Positions 37,450 to 45,479 of a stretch of DNA of 45,479 nucleotides are shown piece by piece; position 1 is the first letter of the stretch; each line of letters begins with the position of its first letter. The notes below the pieces were generated by a model, which worked only from the letters and a program-made list of their open reading frames with translations, had not been told where the DNA came from and ran no database searches. The DNA is taken from IMG/VR virus record IMGVR_UViG_3300023440_000622, positions 1 to 45,479 of that record; one strand, given 5' to 3'. The position numbers were made by a program, and so were the translations under genes. The DNA is from a virus.

Positions 37450-38251
37450 CACCTTGGAACGGTCTCTGTATGACGGCGCCCCGGTGGAGCTGTACGAATT
37501 CGAGATGGGGCCCAACCGCTGGCGTTACACCTCCGCCGACGAGGATCAGCTCAAGGACGGCCAGACCTATTCCAAAGCCCCGCTGATGCGCTCCAAGCTG
37601 GAGATCAGCGAGGAACTGAACCGGGCCAGCATGGAGATCCGGGTGCGCCGGGACAATCCAGTGGCCGATCTGTTCCGCCTGTATCCCCCGGGAGCCGTGG
37701 TGACCGTCCGGATCTGGCGACGGCACCGCGGCGATGCCGAGTTCGTGTTGCTATGGTACGGGCGCATTCTCAACTGCGAATTTTCCAGTGGCGAGGCGAT
37801 CCTGCACTCTGAACCGGCGCTGACGTCGCTGCGCCGCAATGGCCTGCGCCGCTTCTACCAACGCCAGTGCCCGCATGTTCTCTATGGCTCGGCCTGCCGG
37901 GTGGCGCAATCCAGCTACAAGGTCAGCGGCGCGGTGACGGTCATATCCGGGACGGGCATCGAGGTCACGGAAGCCGGCACCTTTGCCGACGGCTATTTCG
38001 ATGGTGGCCTGCTGTCTTGGGGAAGCGGTGCCGGCGTGGTGGAATCGCGCATCATCCTGGGCCACCTGGGGACGGTGTTGACGTTGGCCGCCCCGGTTGC
38101 AGGGCTGGCGGTCGGTGACACGGTCGATCTCTATCCCGGCTGCGACCACACGCTGAGCACCTGCGACGGTCGCTTCGGAAATGCCGAAAACTTCGGCGGC
38201 TGGCCGTACATCCCCGGAAAAAATCCTTTCAACGGCACGACAATCTTCTGA
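37439..38251 (+). CDS. Phage BR0599 / DUF2163-type tail hub protein
   Basis: A 270-aa protein with the family's C-terminal signature YPGCDHTLSTCDGRFGN then FGGWPYIPGKNPF. The conserved RFYQRQCPHVLYGSACRV stretch near residue 140 carries the paired cysteines. In Rhodobacter GTA the homologue is a baseplate hub component that binds an Fe-S cluster. Order in the tail-tip block matches. Confidence 0.9.
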   Translation: MTYDTLERSLYDGAPVELYEFEMGPNRWRYTSADEDQLKDGQTYSKAPLMRSKLEISEELNRASMEIRVRRDNPVADLFRLYPPGAVVTVRIWRRHRGDAEFVLLWYGRILNCEFSSGEAILHSEPALTSLRRNGLRRFYQRQCPHVLYGSACRVAQSSYKVSGAVTVISGTGIEVTEAGTFADGYFDGGLLSWGSGAGVVESRIILGHLGTVLTLAAPVAGLAVGDTVDLYPGCDHTLSTCDGRFGNAENFGGWPYIPGKNPFNGTTIF

Positions 38252-38260
38252 GGTGACGCC

Positions 38261-38506
38261 ATGACGCTCTGGGTTTACCTGGTCCTGTTCATCATCAGCA
38301 CGGTGCTGAGCTATGTGCTAGCGCCCAAGCCAGCCGACATGAACGCGGCACCGGCCAGCCTCAAGGACTTCAGCGTGCCGACGGCAGAGGAAGGCAGGCC
38401 GATCCCGGTGGTGTTCGGTACCGTGGTCATCCGGGAACCAAACGTGGTCTGGTATGGCGACCTTTATGCCAGGCCCATCAAGAGCAAGGGAGGCAAGAAG
38501 GGATGA
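38261..38506 (+). CDS. Small membrane-anchored tail assembly protein
   Basis: An 81-aa protein with an N-terminal hydrophobic segment (LWVYLVLFIISTVLSYVLA, ~2-20), then PKPADMNAAPASLKDFSVPTAEEG and RPIPVVFGTVVIREPNVVWYGDL. The VPTAEEGR-IPVVFGTV sequence is often the start of larger tail proteins in other phages; here it is separate. Overlaps the next gene by 4 nt. Confidence 0.75.
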   Translation: MTLWVYLVLFIISTVLSYVLAPKPADMNAAPASLKDFSVPTAEEGRPIPVVFGTVVIREPNVVWYGDLYARPIKSKGGKKG

Positions 38507-38697
38507 TCGTGACCCTGACTGATGCCCGTGAGCTGGGCTATTGCAGCCGGGGTCTGCGGGCTTTCTTTGCGCGCCATCGACTGGACTGGGGGCAATTTCT
38601 GCGGCAAGGACTGCCGGCTGAAGCCTTGCTGGATACTGGTGACGCCATGGCAGCAGCGCTGGTCGAACACGTGAGGCGCAAGCATGGGCGGAAGTAA
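38503..38697 (+). CDS. Small tail-operon protein with HTH-like or helical fold
   Basis: A 64-aa protein (TLTDARELGYCSRGLRAFFARH, LPAEALLDTGDAMAAALVEHV). Small proteins of this pattern (G-CS-G-R-F-RHGLDW) are common between tail-tip genes in GTA-like phages. It overlaps both neighbours (4 and 14 nt). Function unknown. Confidence 0.72.
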   Translation: MIVTLTDARELGYCSRGLRAFFARHRLDWGQFLRQGLPAEALLDTGDAMAAALVEHVRRKHGRK

Positions 38698-40819
38698 GAA
38701 GGTCGTCGTTGGATACCAGTATCACCTCGGCATTCACTTTGCCCTGTGTCACGGACCAGTGGACGAGCTGCAGGAGATCCTGGTGGACAGCCGCAGTGCC
38801 TGGTCCGGCAGTATCACCTCGACTCGGGACATCACCATTGCCGCCGATCAATTGTTCGGCGGGACCAAGCGCGAAGGTGGCGTCAGCGGGACGGTCGGAG
38901 TCAGGTTCGGGGAGGCCAACCAATCCAAGGACGCCTACCTGGTCAGCCAGCTAGGACCTGTCATCCCGGCATTCCGCGGGGTGCTGAGCATCATTTTGAA
39001 GCGGTGTTATATCGGCACCAACCCGTATCTCAAGCCGTGGTCGTTCCGGGTCAAGCGGATCCCGGACAAGGGTTGGTACGCTTCCAAGGCGGACATCGGC
39101 GGCAATGCCAATCCGGCCCATATCATTCGCGAGTGCCTGACCAACGGCGACTGGGGGATGGGTTATCCCGCCGCCAGTATCGACGACAGCAATTTCCGTT
39201 CGGTGGCGGATGTCCTGTATGCCGAAGGCTTCGGGCTGTCCTTCGTCTGGAACCGCCAGGCACCGATCCATCGTTTCATTCAGACGGTGGTGGATCACAT
39301 CGGTGCCGTATTCCGTTTCAATCCATCCACCGGGCTGTTCGAGATCAAGCTGATCCGCGACGACTATACGCCGGCTTCCCTGCCGCTGCTGGACGAGGGC
39401 AACGTCATCGCCCTGGACAAGTATCAGCGGTCCGCCTGGGGCGAGACGGTCAACGAGATCGTGCTCAAGTATCAGAACGCCGACTCCCGGGACGTGAGCA
39501 TCACAGTCCAGGATATCGGCAATATCCAGATGCAAGGGGCGGTGGTTTCGGAAACCGTGGAACGCCCGGGCATCCGCTACGACGCCCTGGCCCAGCGGGT
39601 GGCCCTGCGGGAACTGCGGGCGCGGTCCACGCCGACCAGCCGTGTCCGGGTGATCGCCAACCGCCAGGCATGGGGCCTGCTGCCCGGTGACGCCTTCCGG
39701 CTCTCCTGGCCGAAGCTGGGGCTGACCGAGGTGGTGTACCGGCTCATGAACGTCGATTTCGGCGAGCTGGACAAGGGGCGGATCGTCATCGATGCCGCCG
39801 AGGATATTTTCGGTCTGCCGGCGGGCAGTTACACCCGGCAGGAGCCGGTGGGTTGGACGACCCCCAACCGGCCTCCGGTGCCGGCACCCCACCGGAAGCT
39901 CTACGAGGCTACCTATTGGGATTTGGTGCGGGAGATTGGCGAAAACGATGCCCAAGCCCAACCCGCCGACAGCGGCTTTCTCATTGCGGCCGCCGTGGCA
40001 CCCTCCGGGGATGCGCTGCAGTTTACCCTGAAGGATCGGGTCAGCACGGCCGCGTTCGAGGAAGCCGCCACCGGCCACTTCTGCCCCACTTGCACCCTGG
40101 GGGCTGATGTGGGACAGGCGATCAGCTCGGTGTTGACCATCACCAACGCCGAAGACCTGGATGGGTCGGTGGTTGGCGAATACGCCTTGCTCGGGGACGA
40201 GCTGGTCGAAGTCACGGCGCTGGACCTGAACACCGGTATGCTCACGGTCAACCGCGGCATTCTCGATACGGTCCCGAAGCCGCACGCCGCCGGCGCCCGG
40301 ATCTTCTTCTGTTACGACCTCAACGGTTACGACCCGACCGAGCGCCTGCAGGGCGAGACGGTGGACGTGAAGCTATTACCGGTCACAGGGCTCGGCGAAC
40401 TCGACGAGGCGCCCGCGCCCATCGACAGTTTGACCATTGCCGCCCGCCATGCCCGGCCTTATCCGCCTGGCAACGTCAAGCTCAACGGAGCGGCCTATCC
40501 ATCTGCAATCACCGGGCAGCTCACCATCTCCTGGTCGCACCGTGACAGGCTGCAACAGACAGCGGGCTTCATCCGGCAGGATGCCGGAAACATCGGGCCG
40601 GAACCGGGGACCACCTACACGCTGAGGCTGTATGACCAGAATGGGGCGCTGGCGCGGACGGTGACAGGGCTGACCGGCACCAGCTACACCTGGATGACAG
40701 AGGATTCAGACAGCGGTCTGCCGGCAGGGACGCTCAACACGTCCGTGAGGGTCGAACTCGAAGCCGTGCGTACAGGTCTGGTGTCGTGGCAGACGCACGA
40801 TATCCAGGTGGCAAGGTAA
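38684..40819 (+). CDS. Tail tip / host specificity protein (gpJ-like)
   Basis: A 711-aa protein. It begins GGSKKVVVGYQYHLGIHFALCHGPVDELQEILVD-like sequence, typical of the N-terminal hub of tail-tip proteins. The middle has the NVIALDKYQRSAWGETVNEIVLKY and RVIANRQAWGLLPGDAFRLSWP segments of the gp-J/GTA orfg15 group. The C-terminal ~150 residues carry a fibronectin type III-like domain (GQLTISWSHRDR, TYTLRLYDQNG). It probably contacts the host receptor. Confidence 0.88.
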   Translation: MGGSKKVVVGYQYHLGIHFALCHGPVDELQEILVDSRSAWSGSITSTRDITIAADQLFGGTKREGGVSGTVGVRFGEANQSKDAYLVSQLGPVIPAFRGVLSIILKRCYIGTNPYLKPWSFRVKRIPDKGWYASKADIGGNANPAHIIRECLTNGDWGMGYPAASIDDSNFRSVADVLYAEGFGLSFVWNRQAPIHRFIQTVVDHIGAVFRFNPSTGLFEIKLIRDDYTPASLPLLDEGNVIALDKYQRSAWGETVNEIVLKYQNADSRDVSITVQDIGNIQMQGAVVSETVERPGIRYDALAQRVALRELRARSTPTSRVRVIANRQAWGLLPGDAFRLSWPKLGLTEVVYRLMNVDFGELDKGRIVIDAAEDIFGLPAGSYTRQEPVGWTTPNRPPVPAPHRKLYEATYWDLVREIGENDAQAQPADSGFLIAAAVAPSGDALQFTLKDRVSTAAFEEAATGHFCPTCTLGADVGQAISSVLTITNAEDLDGSVVGEYALLGDELVEVTALDLNTGMLTVNRGILDTVPKPHAAGARIFFCYDLNGYDPTERLQGETVDVKLLPVTGLGELDEAPAPIDSLTIAARHARPYPPGNVKLNGAAYPSAITGQLTISWSHRDRLQQTAGFIRQDAGNIGPEPGTTYTLRLYDQNGALARTVTGLTGTSYTWMTEDSDSGLPAGTLNTSVRVELEAVRTGLVSWQTHDIQVAR

Positions 40820-40862
40820 GCCTTCTGTAACAGGGCACGACCCCTATCCATTCACATCCCGT

Positions 40863-40883
40863 AACCCGCCCTCGTGGCGGGTT
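40863..40883 (+). terminator. Hairpin between tail and lysis genes
   Basis: AACCCGCC (40863-40870) pairs with GGCGGGTT (40876-40883) around CTCGT, followed by a T-containing CGTCGTTCTT. It lies in the 85-nt gap after the tail-tip gene. A partial terminator or attenuation point is plausible. Confidence 0.6.
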
Positions 40884-40904
40884 CGTCGTTCTTGGAGCGC
40901 ACCC

Positions 40905-41192
40905 ATGACCCCACCCAAATTGCGAGACGGCATGGTCGTCATGCCGCGCGACGAATTCGAGACGCTGCTCGAGCAGGCCGCCGAGCGAGGCGCCAGGCGG
41001 GCCCTGGCCGACGTCGGTCTCGATGGCGAGGACGCCGCCAGCGACATCCGCGAGCTGCGCGGTCTGCTCGAGGCCTTCAACACCGCCAAGCACACCGCCT
41101 GGCAGACCCTGATCCGCATCACCACCACCGGCCTCATCCTGGCGCTGATGGCCGGCGCCACCGTGAAACTCAAGCTCTTTGGAGGACAGTGA
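40905..41192 (+). CDS. DUF6127-like small membrane protein of the lysis cassette
   Basis: A 95-aa protein: charged helices (EFETLLEQAAERGARRALADVG, DIRELRGLLEAFNTAKHTAW) then one membrane segment (LIRITTTGLILALMAGATVKL, ~70-90). It fits DUF6127 proteins next to holins (by recall). It could be a holin partner or antiholin; inference. Confidence 0.72.
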   Translation: MTPPKLRDGMVVMPRDEFETLLEQAAERGARRALADVGLDGEDAASDIRELRGLLEAFNTAKHTAWQTLIRITTTGLILALMAGATVKLKLFGGQ

Positions 41193-41194
41193 CC

Positions 41195-41653
41195 ATGTTG
41201 ACGCTACTTGGCAGCCTGCTGGGATTCATCTCCTGCGTCTTTCCCGACCTGCTCAGGCTCTGGCAGGACCACCAGGACCGCAAGCACGAACTGGCCATCC
41301 TTGACCGCCAGATGGAGCAAATGCGACTGTGCCACGCCCAGAGACTGGAGGAGATCGCCGTCGAGGCGGATATCGCCGAGAGCAAGGCACTCTATCGCCA
41401 CGACAGCCGGCCCTCCGGCGTCAAATGGGTGGACGGCCTGCGCGCCTCGGTGCGCCCGGTGATCACCTACGCCTTCTTCCTGCTGTTCACCACGGTCAAA
41501 ACGGCTGCGCTGTACGTGCTGGTCAGTGAAAAGGGCCTCAGCGTCATCCAAGCGCTACCCCAGATCTGGGACCCGGAGACCCAGGCCCTGTTCGCGGCCG
41601 TCATGAGCTTCTGGTTCGGCCAGCGGGCCCTGGCCAAGGCGCGAGGCAAGTGA
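41195..41653 (+). CDS. Holin, 3-TM GTA-type
   Basis: A 152-aa membrane protein. Segment 1 is LLGSLLGFISCVFPDLLRLW (~3-22). A charged coiled linker follows (HQDRKHELAILDRQMEQMRLCHAQRLEEI). Segments 2 and 3 are VITYAFFLLFTTVKTAALYVL (~90-110) and LFAAVMSFWFGQRAL (~132-146). Layout matches 3-TM holins of GTA-like phages. ATG 41195 is 2 nt after the previous stop with GGAGGACAG upstream. It forms the membrane lesion that releases the endolysin. Confidence 0.85.
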   Translation: MLTLLGSLLGFISCVFPDLLRLWQDHQDRKHELAILDRQMEQMRLCHAQRLEEIAVEADIAESKALYRHDSRPSGVKWVDGLRASVRPVITYAFFLLFTTVKTAALYVLVSEKGLSVIQALPQIWDPETQALFAAVMSFWFGQRALAKARGK

Positions 41654-41654
41654 C

Positions 41655-42137
41655 ATGCGCCACATCACTCAGGAGGGGCTGGAGCTCATCAAGCGGTTCG
41701 AGGGGTTCAGCTCCACGATCTACATCTGCCCGGCGGGCTATCTGACCATCGGCTATGGGCACGTAGTCCGGGAGGAGGAGCGGGAACGGTTCGAGGACGG
41801 GGTGGACAAGCAAGAGGCCGAGGATCTGCTACAAAGGGACGTGCGCTGGGCCGAGCGGGGCGTCCTACGGCTGATCGACGTGCCGCTCACCGATGGCCAG
41901 TTCGACGCTCTCGTGTCGTTCACCTTCAATCTCGGCACCGGGGCACTTCAGCGGTCCACGTTGCGGCGGAAGGTGAACCGGGAGGAGCATGCCCAGGTGC
42001 CACGGGAGTTTATGCAGTGGGTGTGGGCGGGTGGGAAGCAATTGAAAGGGCTGGTGAGACGGAGGCGTGCGGAAGCGGGGGCATATCAATCCTCCACTGA
42101 CCAGAGCCTGGATCGTCAATACGGGGCATTATCGTGA
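41655..42137 (+). CDS. Endolysin, GH24 (T4-type) lysozyme
   Basis: A 160-aa muramidase. ELIKRFEGFSSTIYICPAGYLTIGYGHV contains the catalytic set Glu16, then position 25 (Cys, where T4 lysozyme has Asp20) and Thr31, i.e. the E-8-D/C-5-T pattern known among phage lysozymes. DVPLTDGQFDALVSFTFNLG and ALQRSTLRRKVN are standard. No signal-anchor start, so it is released by the holin. The last 22 bp overlap the 3' end of the convergent HEPN gene. Confidence 0.92.
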   Translation: MRHITQEGLELIKRFEGFSSTIYICPAGYLTIGYGHVVREEERERFEDGVDKQEAEDLLQRDVRWAERGVLRLIDVPLTDGQFDALVSFTFNLGTGALQRSTLRRKVNREEHAQVPREFMQWVWAGGKQLKGLVRRRRAEAGAYQSSTDQSLDRQYGALS

Positions 42138-42703
42138 ATCTCTGTCGCTAGTTGTTTCAGCCGTTCCGAAATCTGGTTAAACCTGTTACCGCATTTCAGC
42201 CATGACCCTGCTGTGCCAACCCTTTCCTGGGCAGTAGCCTTTCGGAATGCATCCTTCGATTGCTGGCTCTCGTGAGCCGCATAGTTTCTTGCTGAGGATA
42301 ATTTGTCCAATGCATCGCGATAGGCTGGTTTCGACACTGCCTGCACGAGATAGTGGTCATCCGGAAGATACTGTTTGAGCTTTTTGATAAGTCCACTGCG
42401 ACCCTTGAAGTCAAAGAAATCGTTGCCGATAATCAGGTATCGACAGACTTCGTCGGTAAGATGTTTCGGGAAGGAAAAACCAGTTTTCTCAGATATTGTT
42501 GATGTATCGTTGTTCAGTGCACCAACCAGGGCGTCTAGCATCAATGTCTCGAAGGCGCGGTATAGCCGGATAATGGCAAGCTCGTGACACCAGGATACAT
42601 GCTTATCGCCGAGTTTTGACGTCGCGGACAGGTAATCGAGTATCTCATCAACTTCTGAATTGAAGCGCTGTGCCGATGCTTTGATACTTTTCTTCCTCGG
42701 CAT
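42116..42703 (-). CDS. HEPN-domain protein (RiboL-PSP-HEPN-like), probable RNase effector
   Basis: A 195-aa all-helical protein. The diagnostic HEPN motif is R139-N-Y-A-A-H144 (RxxxxH) in LSSARNYAAHES. Helices HELAIIRLYRAFETLMLDALVGAL and a conserved RYLIIGNDFFDFKGRSGLIKKL segment fit RiboL-PSP-type HEPN proteins, which act as RNases in defence and toxin systems. It lies 10 nt after the SNF2 helicase stop in the same direction, so the pair is an operon. Lower GC than the phage. Its 3' end overlaps the endolysin gene by 22 bp. Target and trigger unknown. Confidence 0.82.
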   Translation of the reverse strand: MPRKKSIKASAQRFNSEVDEILDYLSATSKLGDKHVSWCHELAIIRLYRAFETLMLDALVGALNNDTSTISEKTGFSFPKHLTDEVCRYLIIGNDFFDFKGRSGLIKKLKQYLPDDHYLVQAVSKPAYRDALDKLSSARNYAAHESQQSKDAFRKATAQERVGTAGSWLKCGNRFNQISERLKQLATEIHDNAPY

Positions 42704-42713
42704 TGTCTCAATC

Positions 42714-45479
42714 TCAGCTCAGCTCGATATATCCAATCAACTCAGCCGAGTAGCTGCCATCTCCAGAAGCCGTCCCTTTGTGCTTCAGCTCGCGCTGCAG
42801 TGTAGGTTCCACAATCTTGGCAAACATCATTAAGCGGTCTTCGGGAGAAAGCCGGGGGTTGGCGGGAACTTTATGAAAAGAGGCGTCGGCCGTATGCTCC
42901 ACAGAGGGTATACGGGTTCCATCTCGCTTAACGGCCACTGGCTGAATAAATACGTGACGTTCTCCCTTGCTGGTGGATGTTTCAACCATCCATAGGGAAA
43001 GAAGAATCGTATCTTCCATTTCACCTGCGACAGATATACCGAGCTCGTCAGGTGATAGACTACGCCATCGCCCCAGTTCCTCCTGTACCAACGGGTGGTC
43101 CAACCCCATCAAATCTAGTTGCTCTTCCGAGGTAGCCCTGTCACGGTCGAGAGTGAATTTCGCGATCCGCTTGCCATCTGCATCTACAAGGTTGTAGGTG
43201 CTGCCATCTATTCTGATTAATTTATGATTTCTCTCCGCCATGGCGGCCTCAAAGAAACGAACCAGGCGATCCAGACTGGAGGAGATATCGGAGAAAGGTT
43301 TGTAGTCATCGAGGCTAAATCCTTCCAGATCCTGGAATAGATCGAAAACGACCTGTCGCGCCTCTCGTGAGTTGGCCAGGGCCGCCTCCAACTCCACCTG
43401 GGTGCGTTTCAACTCCGGATCGGAAAGGGCTTCCTGGTATAACCGGTCGTAGTTCAGGCGCTCCGAGAGCTGACCGAGGATCTGTGCCCGAAGGTCTTCC
43501 GCAATGTTGCCCTCATCATCGACCTTGCCTACTGTCCGCGCGATCTCTGTCAGCTTCTCATCCAGCAGAAGGAAGATGCGCCCCTCTATCGTGTCCGAAA
43601 GCACAAGGTTGTAGACCTGTGCCGTGTGGTTTTGTCCGTAGCGATGAATGCGCCCAATACGTTGTTCGATGTCCATCGGGTTCCAGGGCAAATCAAAATT
43701 GAAAAGGATTCGTGCAAACTGAAGATTGATTCCCTCCCTTCCCGCAGCCGTGGTAATCAGAACGCGCGGACCGTTCTTTTCCCGGAATCGGCGTTCTGCT
43801 GCCAACTTGGCGCCATGGTCTCCACCGCGTAGTACAACCACGCCCTGACCTGGAAAGGTCTGCTCGATTTCGCGGGCGATCAAATCCACCGTACCAAGAT
43901 AGGTAGCAAAGACCACAATCTTCTCATCGGGGTTTTGCCGCCATAGCGTTCCCAGCCCGTCAAGTAGCTTTTGGATCTTGGTTTCACGTTGCTCCGGAAA
44001 GACCTTCAAAAGGTCCATGATGCGCAGGCGCTCTTCTGGAAGATGCAGATCGACGACAGCGGAAGCGGCCTCTTCGGCATGCGCAGCAGAGTATTCGCTC
44101 GCATAGGGATCCGATGCAAGCTCGAGTGCCTCTTCATCCAGTTTCTTGACCAGGCGGTATTTCAGATCTGCCAACACCCGATCGACCTCGCTGCGCCCAA
44201 TGCTGTCACGCGGGAGCTGGAATTCATCATGGATTAGCTCCCGAGCCTCCTCCATTAATCGCTCCCTGCCTTCTATATCCAGCTCCTTGTCGCGCAATAA
44301 CGCCTCATGAAGAGTCAGCATGAGTAAACGCCGCTTCAATGTTCTCCGAACCGCAGCAAAGCTGGAGGCGGCGATCTTTTGAAAGATGGCCATCAGGAAA
44401 CCGAGCGCCCGTCCTTGGCCTCCCTGGCGCTTGGCCAGGTCGAATCCATCCTGAAGATACTCCCGCAGCTTCTCGTAGAACCGGCGCTCGTCATCCCGCA
44501 TGACAAAGGATTCGGTGTGTACCCAGCGGCGGGCGAAGAGAGGCGAGCCATCCGGCTTGCAAGCATCTGCCTTGGTACGCCGGATCATTACCGTATTCAG
44601 GCGGTGCCGGTTCTCGACCATGTCTTCAGGGCTGGAGAACAAGGTGGGGTTCAGTAGCTGAATCAGCATCCAGAACTGAAAATGGTTGCCCTGGTGGGGA
44701 GTGGCAGATAACAGGAGGAGATCGCGGGCATGATCTTTCAAAGCCTCGGCGAGCTTGTAATTCTGGGTCTTGCGAACCTTATTCCCTGTTCGATAGGCGG
44801 TGAGATGATGCGCTTCATCGAACACCACCAGATCCCACCGTGGTGCTTCGAGCAGGCGTTTGATGCGGGCTGGGCGCTTCAAGGTATCGATGCTGGCGAT
44901 CAGGCGATCGTGTTTGGCAAAGGCATTGGTCTTGCGGTCTGTAATATCGCCTTCGGAACCGAATACCTCAAAGTCCAGATTGAAGACCTCATTGAGCTCT
45001 CGGTGCCAATTGTTGACCAGTCCGGCTGGCACCACCATCAGTGCCCGGTTCAATTCCCCGCGGCTTGCCAGCTCCCGCAGGATCAACGCCGTTTCGATCG
45101 TTTTCCCTAAGCCGACCTCATCGGCAATCAGGAAGCGGCGCGGTGAGGCGGTAGCAACACGATGGGTCAGTACTACCTGGTGGGGGAGCAGATCGATCCG
45201 TGCCGATGTGAGCGCCGACGCGCTCTCGAGAATTGGCAGGGCATGGGCTTCATAACAGAGCCATGCCTTGCGACTGCGTTCTTCGCCGGCGGCAACATTG
45301 CGGAGGATGCGCTCTGTCCGGGAGATTTCACGATGGATGGAATTGATCGGTACGCGCCGCTCGCCAATCCCAAAAAAGGCCCGCAGATAACCGTCATGGG
45401 GTGCATCCAGCACCACACCCTGGCCAAACTCCGGGTGTATGATTCTTTCGCCAGGTTTCAGCGCCAGCGGAGCTTCCAT
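42714..45479 (-). CDS. RapA-like SNF2-family helicase, possible DISARM DrmD-type
   Basis: A 921-aa SF2/SNF2 ATPase. Residues ~9-45 form a small beta domain (GERIIHPEFGQGVVLDAP, then VPINSIHRE) resembling the Tudor-like domain of UvrD/RapA-type proteins. Motif I DEVGLGKT (120-127), motif II DEAHH (221-225), LLLSATPHQGN (motif III). The C-lobe has IVVFATYLGTVDLIA, GREGINLQFARILFNFDLPWNP and the motif VI QRIGRIHRYGQ. Closest known types are RapA/HepA and the DISARM helicase DrmD. The start codon is the last base of the window, so upstream genes are not visible and partial truncation cannot be excluded. Helicase-HEPN pairs occur in defence islands. Confidence 0.88.
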   Translation of the reverse strand: MEAPLALKPGERIIHPEFGQGVVLDAPHDGYLRAFFGIGERRVPINSIHREISRTERILRNVAAGEERSRKAWLCYEAHALPILESASALTSARIDLLPHQVVLTHRVATASPRRFLIADEVGLGKTIETALILRELASRGELNRALMVVPAGLVNNWHRELNEVFNLDFEVFGSEGDITDRKTNAFAKHDRLIASIDTLKRPARIKRLLEAPRWDLVVFDEAHHLTAYRTGNKVRKTQNYKLAEALKDHARDLLLLSATPHQGNHFQFWMLIQLLNPTLFSSPEDMVENRHRLNTVMIRRTKADACKPDGSPLFARRWVHTESFVMRDDERRFYEKLREYLQDGFDLAKRQGGQGRALGFLMAIFQKIAASSFAAVRRTLKRRLLMLTLHEALLRDKELDIEGRERLMEEARELIHDEFQLPRDSIGRSEVDRVLADLKYRLVKKLDEEALELASDPYASEYSAAHAEEAASAVVDLHLPEERLRIMDLLKVFPEQRETKIQKLLDGLGTLWRQNPDEKIVVFATYLGTVDLIAREIEQTFPGQGVVVLRGGDHGAKLAAERRFREKNGPRVLITTAAGREGINLQFARILFNFDLPWNPMDIEQRIGRIHRYGQNHTAQVYNLVLSDTIEGRIFLLLDEKLTEIARTVGKVDDEGNIAEDLRAQILGQLSERLNYDRLYQEALSDPELKRTQVELEAALANSREARQVVFDLFQDLEGFSLDDYKPFSDISSSLDRLVRFFEAAMAERNHKLIRIDGSTYNLVDADGKRIAKFTLDRDRATSEEQLDLMGLDHPLVQEELGRWRSLSPDELGISVAGEMEDTILLSLWMVETSTSKGERHVFIQPVAVKRDGTRIPSVEHTADASFHKVPANPRLSPEDRLMMFAKIVEPTLQRELKHKGTASGDGSYSAELIGYIELS

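Noticed and set aside
600-42150. attL/attR direct repeat around 640 and 42137
   Set aside because: Comparing the two ends by eye showed no shared word long enough to be convincing; the true limits may lie outside the window.

Overview
The window is mostly a near-complete, lambda-like siphovirus prophage with high-GC coding DNA, flanked by and carrying accessory genes of visibly lower GC. Codon use, the IS5-family element and the mix of phage families suggest a high-GC member of the Pseudomonadota (gamma or beta class). No rRNA, tRNA or housekeeping gene is present, so a narrower placement is not possible. Both window edges fall exactly on start codons (left gene forward, right gene reverse), so nothing upstream of either edge gene can be seen.

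Layout, left to right. (1) 1-639: an unrecognised protein with a cysteine cluster. (2) 643-3153, reverse strand: a tightly coupled integration operon of a small protein, a DUF2924 protein, a large serine recombinase and a ParB-type HTH protein. (3) 3286-4483, reverse: an XRE repressor with an ImmA/IrrE-type metalloprotease, a likely lysogeny or SOS-type switch. (4) 4484-4695: a divergent control region with promoter-like elements and ACCGAAC half-sites. (5) 4696-8012, forward: an accessory operon of two unrecognised proteins (407 and 318 aa) split by an IS5-family element at the first gene's stop codon, then a DUF2188 protein and a strong terminator. (6) 8198-16984: the early replication and recombination operon, with a broken AlpA-like HTH gene, a Sak4-like ATPase, an SSB-like protein, an SF2 helicase, an Fe-S PD-(D/E)XK nuclease, a primase-helicase and a RuvC-like resolvase. 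Eleven copies of a CCAGTTGGCAG-type repeat lie between the last two. (7) 16985-17364: hairpin-rich noncoding DNA. (8) 17365-19511: a ParB-methyltransferase fusion and three small reverse-strand genes. (9) 19619-29753: packaging, head and tail-tube genes (Nu1-like, gpA, gpW, gpB, gpC with an internal scaffold start, gpD, gpE, connectors, tail tube, and G/GT with a probable -1 frameshift). (10) 29719-30395, reverse: a Phd/VapC toxin-antitoxin pair inside the late operon. (11) 30458-40819: tape measure, tail tip and host-recognition proteins. (12) 40905-42137: the lysis cassette. (13) 42116-45479, reverse: a HEPN-domain protein and a RapA-like SNF2 helicase, which look like a defence pair and may extend beyond the window.

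How it fits together: the recombinase module integrates and excises the element, and the XRE/ImmA pair probably holds it silent. The early operon replicates and recombines the genome, most likely from the repeat cluster at 15624-15814. The late operon builds a lambda-type capsid on a gene-transfer-agent-like long flexible tail, and the holin and endolysin lyse the cell. Three accessory insertions (4696-8012, 29719-30395, 42116-45479) sit at typical prophage cargo positions: beside the repressor, inside the late operon on the opposite strand, and after lysis. The best candidates for an undescribed system are the 407/318-aa operon and the HEPN plus SNF2 pair. No attL/attR repeat could be identified by eye, so the exact prophage limits are unknown.
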